From Boswellia sacra (taxonomy: Eukaryota > Streptophyta > Magnoliopsida > Sapindales > Burseraceae): a stretch of 64,000 bases of DNA. Under the pieces are notes generated by a model that was given only the letters and a program-made list of their open reading frames with translations, searched no databases and had not been told where the DNA came from. Of the stretch, positions 47,369 through 59,098 are shown piece after piece (the stretch's first letter is position 1; each line of letters starts with the position of its first letter). The position numbers and the translations under genes were made by a program. The DNA lies in NCBI GenBank assembly GCA_013180625.2, contig SNVD02013706.1, positions 18,502-82,501 of the forward strand, given 5' to 3'.

Positions 47369-48897
47369 TGATGAACACTTAAATATGCATGTTTAATAAG
47401 AGTTTAGTTCATCATATTGCATTAATAGTGTCATTAAATTCCTCAACTTAAGCATATTTGTAGCATTTGCATCTTTGGAATTAATTTCTCTTAATTTTGG
47501 TTTTGTTACAGGTTCGGTAAAATGGGCATAACTCTCTATTTATAGATCAGAATGGTGCAATTCTTAATGTTTTGGAAAGCTGATTCAATTGTCTACAAGA
47601 TTGCATTTCACAAGCATCATCAAATTCGGGCTCTTAGTGGACCAAAATTGGGCTTGAAGTGAACCCATCTACAGTCTCGGCCCAGTCTGACCAGGCCTCA
47701 GTATTTGGACCGTATCTCTCAAAATACGTATCCAAATTGTGCAAATCAATATGTTCTAGAAAGCTGAGAGAAATATCTACAACTTTCATGAAGACATGTG
47801 ATAAAATTCACAACATTTCAGATGTCAAAATTGATGGTCAAAGTCGGTGCCTAATGATCCCAATTGTCAAAGATATTTACAACTAATATTTGACAATTAT
47901 GCCCTTGTAATTTGACAAGTTTGCCCCTGGATGTATCTATAAATAGAGGTGCCTTGTGACCCATTAGGGCATCTTGGCCTTGGCTGGAACATTTTGGCTT
48001 TGGCTAGGATCTTGTATTGTGTTTTGTGTGTTTATGTTATTAATGAATTTCCTTTTTCTTGCATTTTATTTTCTTTCTATTATAATGTTCTTCTAATTTC
48101 TCTTTTGCTAAGGTGAAAGGGTGAAACCCTTGATATGAGAATAAGGATTCTCTAACCCTTAATATGTGCTTAATAATCTTAATCTTATAATGTTTATTCA
48201 ATATGATTTATATTTAATTTCTTAATCAATCTTGACACCACTCGTAAAGTGGAGGTCTTGATCCATTGTCGACAATCCTTGGCACATCAAATGCTTGGAT
48301 CCTTTCTAGATGATGTATGGTTCTTCCTTACCGACACGAATCTAGTTAGGAACCTTGATTTGTTGTAGACATATGATGATTGGCACATTGGATGCTTGAA
48401 CCCATTTACAAGAAGTGGTATAAATATTGGTAATGAAACAAATATAATTCATATAACTAAAATGGGTTAATTATCCTTATTTGAAATATCAAGGGCGGAT
48501 CCCCTAACCTTAGCCTTCATTGTTATTGTGTTAATTCCTCTTGTATTTTAATTATTCTATTGTTTATGAACTTTTTATTTTATTTACTATGGTAGGTTCT
48601 ACCACCTTATGAAATTGTTCTTTAATTTACTATGGTTGGTTATACCACCTATTTCCATGGATGGTTTTACCTCCTCTTGCTTTTTGTTTTATATTTGAAT
48701 GGTCGGTAATACCACCTACCATCTTACATACTTGTTGATATTATCATGTCACCTCTTTGAATCATCCATATCACATTTGTTTAGCTTATAATTTGTAACG
48801 CTTAAATTCCCTTCCTCGTGGATCGACCCCGGTCTCACCGGGTTTTATTACTTCGACACTCCTATACTTGGGAGGCAATCCTTTTTCGGATGTGTCA
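47369..48897 (+). repeat. 3' LTR of element C (1529 bp)
   Basis: TGATGAACACTT... to GGATGTGTCA. TATA box at 47938-47945. It abuts the 3' part of the LOG copy of element D without a detectable target duplication. Confidence 0.92.
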
Positions 48898-49470
48898 AAG
48901 TTCATACTCGACTGCTTATAATTTGTCAAGTAACTCACGAGCAGAAGTGGCAGAAACAAGAATCTGTCGCACCAAATTAGGGATAAAATTCTGTTCTACA
49001 ACTACATCAACAAAACTTATTAGAGGATCAAAGAAATTTTTAACATTTAACAAACTTAAGGGTTTTTTATGGAGATTCAATTGGGCCCAAGAGGCAATTT
49101 GAAAAATTCCTTCAAGAGTACCAAAGCGACCTGGTAAAGCAATAAAGGCATCTGAATTAATAAGCATATATGACATGCGTTCATGCATAGAGGAGACCTG
49201 TAACTCCTTCCTAACTGTTTTTCCAGCGATGCTTTCTACAGCCAAAGCTTTAGGAATAATACCTAAAACTTGACTACCTCCTACAAGTGCAGTTGTTGAC
49301 ACACAACCCATTAACCCAAGGCTACCTCCCCCATAAACCACATGAATCTTTCTTTTAGCTAATAGCCTACCAAGATAATTTGCTACTGCTACAAACTCTT
49401 TACTTTTTCCAGGTTGAGATCCATAGAATACACATATCTTTTGGATTCGACGTTTTGAGATTCCCTCCAT
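48898..49470 (-). pseudogene. LOG-like: LOG-type phosphoribohydrolase, retroelement copy D (184-codon open frame, catalytic Glu lost)
   Basis: This is the best preserved LOG copy. It is open from ATG 49470 for 184 codons without introns: KICVFYGSQPGKSKEF (11-26), [13 protein letters not shown] (44-56), GSQVLGIIPKAL (65-76), SSMHERM (93-99, Arg98 kept) and [18 protein letters not shown] (107-124). The PGGxGTxxE motif (113-121) therefore has Gly to Arg at its third position and Glu121 to Gly at its last. SWAQLNLHKKPLSLLNVKNF (127-146) and a helix to LLDKL (184) follow. After the TAA the sequence AVEYEL continues until the LTR of C cuts it. The usual length is about 210-220 residues. Glu121 belongs to the active site of LOG enzymes, so activity is unlikely although the fold may form. 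Confidence 0.9.
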
Positions 49471-49743
49471 GTGTATGCAACTCTCTAACTATATGTGTGA
49501 AGAGAAGAACAAGAGAAGTCATATTTATGGAGTGTAAAAAGGTATTCTAATGATGATATCTATATAGGTAGCTCAGTTGTTTGTTGAAAAAAATTTGACA
49601 GTAATGCATAGGAATTAAAAAAAAAAAACAATGACAGAAATGAGATGCCATAAATGCATAAGTTAAACAAAAGATATAAATTCAAAAATGATAGCTGTAA
49701 GGCATTAAAATTCAAAAATGATGGCACAACATACATATGTACA

Positions 49744-50351
49744 GGTAGTTGTGACTGTAGCTCACATCTTCCTCTGGTTTTATGTCCAGAAATAGCTTAA
49801 ACACCTTCTATAAGTTAGAGATATGTTTCCCATCTAGTTTTCTTATAAATTGGTAAATAGGATCGTTTTGAGTCAGATTCCCAAGACTATAACGTTCCTG
49901 CTCATCTTAGAATTGTGTCCATAATTTAAAATTTTCACGCTGCATAAGTCGAATACATCTCAAGAGTCAATCGGATATCATCCAAAGACTCCCTATTCAA
50001 GCCATTCTTGATGAACTCTAGCTTATCCTCTCGATTGTTAGACAATTATTCCAAGGAGTGGCAACGCTGGTTACAAGTCCATCTTGCACATTTGTGACAA
50101 ACTTGTAACATTTTCGCTCTTCGCTTTTTGGCGTAAGAGCTTTTTCCCAAACCTGGCATGTAGGAAACAAGATTATTTGAAAACTCACAAGAAAATCAAA
50201 CTTTGGCTTCAATTAACCATCTTAAATCAGCAAGAATACCCTTGCACATCAACATCCTTAGTCTTTCTGCGCGAGCTTTGTAAATTTTAAGCGAATCATT
50301 TTGAGGAAGAGAGGGAAAATGTTTGTACAGATTCGAGAGAATGCTATCCAT
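49744..50351 (-). pseudogene. KHF-ORF of element D
   Basis: It starts at 50351 with MDSILSNLYKHFPSLPQND. The Cys cluster is complete (CHKCARWTCNQRC after KKRRAKMLQV). Stops occur in the VRF block (near 50198) and after CHSLE (near 50050), and the part after LTLE is frameshifted. The shared terminal TAG is at 49810-49808. Function unknown. It keeps the same spacing to LOG as in A and B. Confidence 0.74.
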
Positions 50352-50473
50352 GTGAAGACAATGAGAGAGAAGAAAATGTATGCAAAGTGAGGAATAGTTT
50401 TTAGGAAACTAAAAAACCAACTTTAAAAGTCACGGAGTACTGTATCTGCCACTTGACTAGGAAAAATCAATCA

Positions 50474-51840
50474 TTAAAAAGGATCGATTAAAGCAATGGA
50501 CTCTTCATTTTGATCAAAATTTTTCAAGAATAGTTTTAACCGTTGTCCATTAACTTTAAAAATATTACCATTCTTTGGGTTCTCAATTTCAATTGCTCCA
50601 TGAGGGAAAACATTTTTAACAATGAAAGACCCAGTCCAACGAGACCGAAGTTTACCGGAAAACAAATGCAATCTTGAATCATACAAAAGAACTTTTTGTG
50701 AAGGTTTAAAAGATTTTCTAACAATGAATTTGTCATGAAAAACCTTCATTTTTTCTTTGTAGATTTAAGAATTTTCATAAGCCTCATTCTTGATTTCTTC
50801 AAGTTCACTCAGTTGGAGTTTACGTAACTTGCAAGCATCATCCAAATTTGTATTAAATGTTTTAATGGCCCAATAAGCTTTATGCTCAATTTTCACAGGC
50901 AAGTGACAAGGTTTTCCATAAACTAATTTATAAGGAGACATTCCCAATGATGTTTTGAAAGCAGTTTGGTAAGCCCAAAGTGCATTATTAAGTCTTAAAG
51001 ACCAATCTTTACGGTTTGGGTTTACCATTTTTTCTAAGATCTGTTTTATCTCCCTGTTAGCTAATTCAACTTGTCCACTTGTTTGTGGGTGATAAGGTGT
51101 AGAAACTTTATGGTTTATTCCATATTTCTTCATTAGAGTTTCAAATAGTTTGTTACAAAAATATTCACCCCCATCACTAATAATGGCTCGGGGAATTCCA
51201 AATCTACACAAGGTATTCTCTTTCAACAATTTGATAACTATTTTGTGATCATTGTTTCAACATGGAATTGCCTCGACCCATTTTGAAACATAGTCTACTG
51301 CAACAAGAATGTATACAAAACCAAATGAAGGTGGAAAAGGTCCCATACAATCAATACCCCAATAGTCAAAGATTTCAATAACAAAAATGAGATTCAAAGG
51401 CATCATGTTTCGTTTTAAAATGGATCCCAATTTTTGAAAATTTTCACAAGGTTTGCAAAATGCATGTGCATCTTTAAATAAGGTGGGCCAATAAAATCCA
51501 CATTGTAAGATTTTAGCAGCTGTTTTTTTAAATGAAAAATGTCCTCCACATGCTTTGGAATGACAAAAATTAATGACACTACTTACCTCATTGTCGGGTA
51601 TGCATCTTCTAATTATTTGGTCCGGACAATATTTGAACAGATATGGGTCATCCGAATAAAAATTTTTCACCTCGGTTAAAAACTTCCTTTTGTCTTGAGC
51701 ATTCCAATGAGGTGGCATTTCTCCTGTTGCAAGAAAATTTACAATGTTAGCAAACCAAGGTACTGCAGCAACAGAGAATAAAAATTCATCAGGGAAAGAG
51801 TCTTTGATAGGTGAAGTTTCAACTAATGTATCGGTCCTTA
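50474..51840 (-). pseudogene. Integrase of element D
   Basis: Zinc domain CHSKACGGHFSFKKT and FCKPCENFQKLG (one Cys of the CxxC pair is Phe). Core WGIDCMGPFPPS (Asp), [11 protein letters not shown] (Asp) and [12 protein letters not shown] (Glu), followed by [19 protein letters not shown]. The C-terminal part is [40 protein letters not shown] and a [17 protein letters not shown] end at 50474. Breaks occur near 51230-51257 and 50750-50765. No chromodomain. Confidence 0.88.
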
Positions 51841-53587
51841 ATCTTGACAGACGGTCTGCAACGACATTTTCGGCTCCTTTCTTATCCTTTATTGTGATGT
51901 TAAATTCTTGGAGCAATAAGATCTACCATATCAAGCTAGGTTTTGCATCCTGTTTAGACATTAAATATATCACAGCTGCATGGTCAGTGTAAACAATCGT
52001 TGGAGAATCAATTAAATGAGATCAAAATTTGTCCAATGCAAATACTACTGCAAGTAGTTCTTTTTCAGTTGTTCTGTAATTCATTTGTGCATCATTTAAA
52101 GTCCTACTTGCATAGTATATCATATAAGGCTTACCTTCTTTTCTCTGTCCTAAGACAGCACTAACAGCATAGTCACTTGCATCGCATATCAATTCAAAAG
52201 GCAAGGACCAATTGGCAGATTGCATAATTGGAGCAGTTGTTAAAAGTCTAATTAACTTATCAAAGGCATTTTGACATTCTTAAGTCCATTCAAAAGAAGT
52301 GTCTTTTATTAAAAGGTTACAAAAAGGTTTAGATATAGCACTGAAATTTCTTATGAAGCTCCTATAAAATCCAGCATGCCCTAAGAATGAACGGACCTCT
52401 TTAATTGTTTTTGGTGGAGGTAAATGGGAAATTGATTCCACTTTTGCTTTGTCCACTTCAATTCTCTTAGAAGACACCACATGACCTAAGACAATTCGCG
52501 AAGTGACCATATAATAACATTTTTCCCAATTCAAAATAAGACCTTTTTCTACACACCTTTTTAGGACTTTTTCTAAGTTTTCAAGATAATTCTCAAAACA
52601 ATTTTCAAAGACAGTTAAATCATCCATGAAAACTTCTAAACAATGCTCAACCATATCACTGAAAATGCTTAACATGCGTCTTTGAAAAGTGGCTGAGGCA
52701 TTATAAAGTCCAAAAGGCATTCTCCTAAATGCAAAAGTGTCGAAGGGGCACGTGAATGTGGTCTTTTCTTGGTCTTCAAGTGCAATAGGAATTTGATAAT
52801 AGCCTGAGTATCAATCGAGAAAGCACTAGCAGGGGTGCCCTGCTACTCTTTCTAGAATTTGGTCAATGAATGGTAAGGAAAAATGGTCTTTTCTATTGAC
52901 AATATTTAATTTTCTATAATCAATGCACATCCTCCAACTAGATGAGACTCGAGTTGGCAACGATTCACCCTTTTCACTTTTGACTTCTGTAATGACAGAT
53001 TTCTTAGGTACTACTTGTGTAAGGCTCACCCACTCACTATCAGAAATATGATAGATAATTCCCATATCAAGTAGTTTGAGAACTTCAGCCCTAATGACCT
53101 CTTTCATGTGGGGATTTAATCTCCTTTGAGGTTGTTGGGATGTTTTGGCATTATCTTTTGAATGTATTCTATGTGTACAAATCAAAGGGTTAATGCCTTT
53201 TATGTATTGTAAAGTCTATTTGATTGCATTTTGATGCCTTTTAAGTACGTGTATCAACTTACCTTGTTGCTCACTTGTGAAGGATGAAGAAATTACCACC
53301 GGATATGTTTGATTCTCCCCAAGATATGTGTATTTTAGTCCTTCAGGTAAGGGCTTCAGTTCTAACATGGGAGCTTCCTCTTCCTTGCTTTTATTCATTT
53401 GCCCCAATTCTTCGAATCTTGGTTTTGAGCTTTTTTCCATCACCTGTGCACAATCTAATAAAGAACATATATCAGAAAGATCAGGCTCTAGTTCCATGCT
53501 TGATTCTAATGAATTGACCAAACAGGTTTCCAAAGGGTCAGAAGAACTCTCTTTTGTGATGTGGTCTTCCACAATAGTTTCAATCAC
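51841..53587 (-). pseudogene. RT-RNase H region of element D
   Basis: The pre-RT linker starts near 53587. RT has SLTQVVPKKSV, MCIDYRKLNIVNRKDHFSLP, an LD-stop-YSG block (TGA near 52814) and MPFGLYNASATFQRRM. The intact palm motif VFMDDLTVF lies near 52620-52640. LGHVVSSKRIEVDKAKVESI and FLGHAGFYRSFIRNFS follow. RNase H has FELICDASDYAVSAVLGQ, YASRTLNDAQMNYRTTEKEL and NVVADRLSRL. A stop after FEWT (near 52279) and two near 52020 and 51920 break the frame. Confidence 0.88.
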
Positions 53588-54290
53588 ATTGGCCTCCTCA
53601 GTTTCATCATCTTATTCATGTGGTTGTTTGCACTATTAAAAACATTAGGTTCTAATGTCATGTTTCTAAATGATAGCTTCATGACTCTATTCCTGCAATT
53701 AATGGAAGCATTAGAGGTAGCTAGAAATGGACGCCCTAAAATGATAGTAATTGAATTACATACTTCCACTGGTTGTGTATCCAAGACGATAAAATCGACT
53801 GGATAAATGAATTTATCAACTTGAACTAACATATCTTCTACTACTCCTCTTGGCACTTTAATTTATCTATCAGCAAGCAAAAGAGTCACAGAATTCGGTT
53901 TTAACTCACTTAGATTGAGTTTCTAAAAAATCGAGTATGGAAGTAAGTTTACACTAGCACCAAGATCAAGTAAAGCTTGTTTGATTTTATGGTCTCCAAT
54001 AACACATGAAATTGTAGGACAACCCATATCCTTATATTTCACTGTATTATTGTTTTGAAGAATAGCACTTACTTGCTCGACTAGAAAGGCCTTCTTTTTC
54101 ACATTCAATTTTCTTTTCACAGTGCGTAAATCTTTCAAAAATTTTGCATAAGAAGGTACTTGTTTAATCACATCTAGCAAGGGAATGTTGACCTTTACCT
54201 GTTTGAAAATTTCAAATATTTTAGAATTGTGAGTTGGCTTCTTTTGTGTGGTTAATGCTTGAGGAAATGGAGGCACAGATGAGGATTTAG
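53588..54290 (-). pseudogene. Aspartic protease of element D
   Basis: The active site LLDLGASVNLLPYSIF lies near 53930-53975. The C-terminal part is PVDFIVLDTQPVEVCNSITI, then a LGRPFLATSNASIN flap-end motif near 53700-53740, typical of Ty3/gypsy proteases. It is broken by stops between 53856 and 53923. Confidence 0.82.
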
Positions 54291-55776
54291 TTTCCTTTTC
54301 GCTAGATGTTGCTTGGTAACCTCTTCCTAACCTTTAGAGATCGATTCTTCTTCTTTCTCATAAGGTTTAGGAATGCATTTGTCAACAACCTTACCATTGT
54401 GAAGGGTCATGACTAATTTGGCTTGGTCCAAATACTGGTTACTTTTACTTCCTGCATTTGAGTTAGATTGATCTTTGGGGTTTTGCAATGTTTGAGAAGG
54501 AAATTTCTCTTTTTCCTGGATGCTAAATGTAGATGCAAATTTTGCAAGAGTACCTGACAAATTTGCTAATGTTTGAGCAATTTGACTATTGAAAGTCTCT
54601 TGCTTTATAATAAATGAATGCAATATTTCTTTAGAGTCATTCCTAGGAGGAGGAGCATATGCATGATCATTAGAATTTTGAAAATTTTGTCGTGTTTGAA
54701 AAGGGACTTGTGAAGATTTTGCATGATTGTTATTTTTCCAACTAAAATTTGGATGATTTCTCCAACCAGGATTGTAGGTTTGTGAGTATGGATTATGATT
54801 TGGCCTTTTGAAAGTGTTCAAAGCATTTGCTTGTTCATGAAGACATTCCCTAAAGGCAGGCAAAGTTGGGCACTCATCAGTAGAATGGTCATTATCATTA
54901 CAAATGTGACAGACAAGTTCTTGAATAGAATTCAATTGGCCACTCTTTTTCATTTCTAAAGCCTTGACTTTTCTAGCTAGGGATGCATATTTGGCTTGAA
55001 GGTCATGGTCTTCCCTAAGGTTGTAAATACCTCTATTAGATGTCAAGGTTGGGGCCTTGCTTGGTGCCTCACAAGTGCCAGCAGTATCCTAATTTTCGGC
55101 CTTGTCTGCTAAGGAATCTAGATAGTCAATTGCTTCATCAGAATCTTTATCTCCAAATACTCCATTACACATTAGCTCCACTAGTTGCCTATCTTGAAGT
55201 GTTAACCTTTCATAGAAGTGTACGACTATTCCCCAAGTTTCAAAACCATGGTAACGATAGGTATTAAGTAATTCCTTATACCTATCCCAACATTGGTAAA
55301 GGATTTCCTCTTGTTTTTAGTGAAATTTGAGATTTGTCTTTTAAGAGAATTTGTTCTATGGTTAGGAAAAACTTTTTTCAAAAATTGTTATTTCATCTCA
55401 TCCCATGAGCTGATGGAACTTGACCTCAAATTTTGTAACCATGTTCTAGCTTTATCTTTTAAAGAAAAAGGAAAAAACTTTAATCTAATGGTGTTTATGC
55501 TACAATTTGGGTCACTGTAGGAGTTACATACCTCTTCAAAGATTTTTAAGTGCGAATATAAATTCTACATATCAAGGCCATGAAAGGTGGGCAAACTTGA
55601 ACCAAACTTGGTTTGAAATTAAAATGGATTGCATCGGGAGAAGAAACTACACAAGATGGTGCACTGGTCCTTACCGGATTCATGTAATCTCTAAAGGTTC
55701 TTGGTTGGTTTTGATCATTTTATTGGGAACGATTGTCCCCTTCATCCGTGAACCTTTCCACTTGATTATCGGCCAT
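54291..55776 (-). pseudogene. Athila gag of element D
   Basis: The ATG at 55776 is homologous to the MADNHVE start of C. Gag core blocks are visible on the minus strand around 55440-55600. The zinc knuckle CHICNDNDHSTDEC lies near 54865-54910. The polar C-terminal region runs to about 54327. It is interrupted by stops and frameshifts near 55320, 55090 and 54320. Confidence 0.83.
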
Positions 55777-55947
55777 GTTTTCTAAGGAAGATAATGTTTT
55801 TCTAACAAGTCTACCACTAGATGCCTGTGACCAAATTTTCATGCAAGAAAGAGAAAAGAAAAGAAAAGATGAACATACAATAAAGAAAAATTAAAATCTA
55901 AAATGAGAAAAGAGAATACTTACAATTTTGCACGCTAATTTTTACCT

Positions 55948-55965
55948 TGCCTGGCAACAGTGCCA
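55948..55965 (-). other. Primer binding site of D with all CpGs lost
   Basis: Minus strand TGGCACTGTTGCCAGGCA, compared with TGGCGCCGTTGCCGGGGA in B. All three CpG sites are changed by C-to-T type transitions, and one further change lies near the end. Confidence 0.8.
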
Positions 55966-58409
55966 AAAACTTGACACATCCGAAAAAGGATTATCTCCTA
56001 AGTATAGGAGTGTCGAAGTAATAAACCCGGTGAGACCGGGGTCGATCCACGAGGAAGGGGATTTAGCGATACAAACTATAAGATAAGCAAATATGATATG
56101 AATGATTTAAATGAATAACAAGATAACATCAATAAATAAAAGTTAAGATGGTAAGCGGTACTACCAACCATTCAAAGGTAAAGCAAAACTAAAAGGTGGT
56201 AGCACCATCCACGGAAATAGGGGGTAAAACCTACCACAGCAAATAAAATAACAAGTTCATAAACAATAAGTGAGAATAATTAAAATACACAAGTAAAATG
56301 AATTAACACAATTATAATGAAAGCTAAGGTTAGGGGATCCGCCCTTGATATATCAAATAAGGATGAGTAAATCATTTATAACTCAATTGGAATCCACACA
56401 TTAAGGAGGTTCTAATCGAAAGGTATGTCATTTAAGCCCAATTTTAGTTATACGAATTATATTTGTTTCATTACCAATATTTATATCACTTCTTGTAAAT
56501 GGGTTCAAGCATCCGATGTGTCAATCACTATATGTCTACAACAAATCAAGGTCCCTAACTAGACTTGTGTCGGTAAGGAAGAACCATACAACATCTAGAA
56601 AGGATCCAAGCATTTGATGTGCTAAAGATTGTCTACAATGGATCAAGACCTCCACTTTACGAGGGGTGTCAAGATTGATTAGGGAAATAAATATAAATCA
56701 TATAAAATAAATAACAAAAGATTATGATTATAAAGCACATGTCAAGGGTTAGAAAATCCTTATTCTCATATCAAGGGTTTCACCCTTTCACCTTAGCAAG
56801 AGAGAATTTAGCAAGACATTATCAAAGAAAGAAAACAAATTGTAAGAAAAAGAAAATTCATTAATAACATTAAAACACAAGAGTGAAAAACATAATAACA
56901 ATAGATCCCAGCCAAGGCCAAGATGCCCTAATGGGTCACAAGGCACCTCTATTTATAGATACATTCAGGGGCAAACTTGTCAAATCACAAAAGGACAAAA
57001 GTCAGATATATTGCTGACAATTGGGATCATCATGTGCACCGATTTTGACCACCAATTTCGGTATCAAATTACTTAGAATTTCGATCAAATTCTTCATAAA
57101 ATTTGTAGATATTTCTCTCAGCTTTCTTGAACATCTTGATTTATATGATTTGAATACTTATATCAAGAGATTGTTAGCCCTAAGGCTACATGATAATTTT
57201 GATGATAACAATACACATTGATTCATAAGGTATTACTAATATGTTTATTTATGTGCAAAAATAAGATTCAATGAAATATTTGTAAAATCAAGGGGAGGCT
57301 TATTAAAATGAAGTGTTGAAGCTAAGGAGAAGACTACATGTTAAAGGCACCAAAGTTTAAGAACAAGGATTGACTCAAGGAATGTAATACATGAGCAACG
57401 TTCAATTAATTGGCCATATATATCTCTATAGATGTCCAAATGACGTGATTCTTGAGTCTTTGAAAAGCTTACTTAATTTATAGCATTTTATATGTTTTAA
57501 ATAAATTCAAATTTCAAGTGTAAGATTGTCCAAATCATCATGCAAGTTGAAAGACAAATAGAAGCAACTAACATGAGCACTGAATACTCTTTTGGACATA
57601 TCTTGAGCTAGAAATATCAAAATGACTTGATTTTTATGGAATTGGAAAGAGGACTTAGTGATGCACATTTCATATGTGTTAAAGAAATTCAAATTTCAAA
57701 TGAAAGGTTGACATAATTGACATATAATTCGGTGGACTGACACAAAGAAGAAAAATTAACTCATATGAGCACCGAATGATGTTTTATCCATATCTTGAGA
57801 TAGAAATATTCAAATGACTTGATTCTTATGGCATTAGAAAGATAATTCAATGGATCACATTTCAAATTCTTTGAAGAAATTCAAATTTTAAATGGAAGGC
57901 CGACATAATACACATGCAAGTTGGTGGACTGACACAAGAAAGAAAAATCAAGTCACATGAGTACCGAATGGTGTTTTGGCCATATCTTGAGCTACAGATA
58001 TCTAAATGACTTGGTTCTTAATACATTGGAAATCTTGTTCAATTGTGCAGATTTTTTATGTTTTACAGATTTTCAAATTTTAAATAGAACATTGACAAAA
58101 ATGGTAGACAAGATTACAGATTTTATGGTGGGCAGAAAATTTGGAGTTGGTGTCTTCACTTGATTAAGTTCATCCCATTTGCCTATAAAAGGAGCCCTTC
58201 TCCCATGCATTCAGCAAGAAGAAGAGAAGAATCTATCAAAAAAAACAAGAGAAATATCAAGTCTAGAGAGCTTTTATATTCTTTATCTACTCTTTAAAGA
58301 GAGTTGTACTTTTGTTGTAAAACTTTTCTTTATTCTTGTATTATGGTGAGAGAGAGATCTTCTTGTAAAGGATAAAAGTTATCCTTGAGAGTACTCTTAG
58401 TGTGTTGTT

Positions 58410-58780
58410 ATCAAAAGTTGAAAGAAGTTGCCTTGGTGAGGTTGTTCATCAAGAAAAACTCTTGGTGTGGTGTTATCAAGAGTTGAAGGAAGTTGCCTTG
58501 GTGAGGTTGTTAATCAAAAAGAACTCTTGGTGTGGTGTTATCAAGAGTTAAAGAAAGTTGCCTTGGTGAGGTTGTTCATCAAGAAGAACTCTTGGTATGG
58601 TGTTATCAAGGGTTGAAAGAAGTTGCTTTGGTGAGGTTGTTCATCAAGAAGAACTCTTGGTGTGGTATTATTAAGAGTTGAAGAAAGTTACCTTGGTAAG
58701 GTTGTTCATCAAGAAAAACTCTTGGTGTGGTATTAACAACGGTAGCAGGAAAAAGTCTTGGTGAGGTTGTTCATCAAGCA
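58410..58780 (+). repeat. About 64-bp tandem repeat, six units
   Basis: The core 'ccttggtgaggttgttcatcaag' recurs near 58430, 58495, 58560, 58625, 58690 and 58755. Confidence 0.85.
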
Positions 58781-59070
58781 AGTTGTAAAGAATTCTACAA
58801 CTTGGTGAAAAGCCTAGCTTGTGGAGCTAGGAGCCCGTGGACGTAGGCAAGGTTTGCCAAACCACAAATTGAGTTTGCACTCTCTCTATCCCTATCATTT
58901 TTTATTTACTTGTACTTGTGATTGTTTATTATTGCTATTCTCTTGATTGCATCTTAGGCAACTTCTATTTTCATCTTCTTCACCTTTATTCTCAAAAGAA
59001 ATAGTGAACTAATTTTGATCTTTCAAGAAAAGTTTTACAAATCCGTTTTTAAAAATAAAAACCCAATTCA

Positions 59071-59098
59071 CCCCCCCCACCCCCCCCCCACCCCCCCC
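59071..59098 (+). repeat. C tract of three runs (8, 10 and 8) separated by single A
   Basis: The related LTR at 24039-24045 has only one short C run. The complementary strand is a G tract. Confidence 0.9.

Larger units (their letters stand above)
37503..48897 (+). mobile_element. Athila element C (+), full length with KHF-ORF and LOG cargo
   Basis: It has two LTRs of equal length (1529 bp), a primer site with one base missing, gag, protease, RT, RNase H, integrase, KHF-ORF, LOG, 3' region and a G-rich tract. The LTRs are very similar over most of their length, suggesting the youngest insertion here. All ORFs carry frameshifts, many of them single-base losses in the 38.8-46.0 kb part. The flanks do not match as a target duplication (ATGTG left, AAGTT right). 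Confidence 0.9.

Noticed and set aside
58400..58790. The 64-bp repeat array as a CRISPR-like or protein-repeat locus.
   Set aside because: Units are contiguous with no unique spacers, lie within an LTR, and the period is not a multiple of three.
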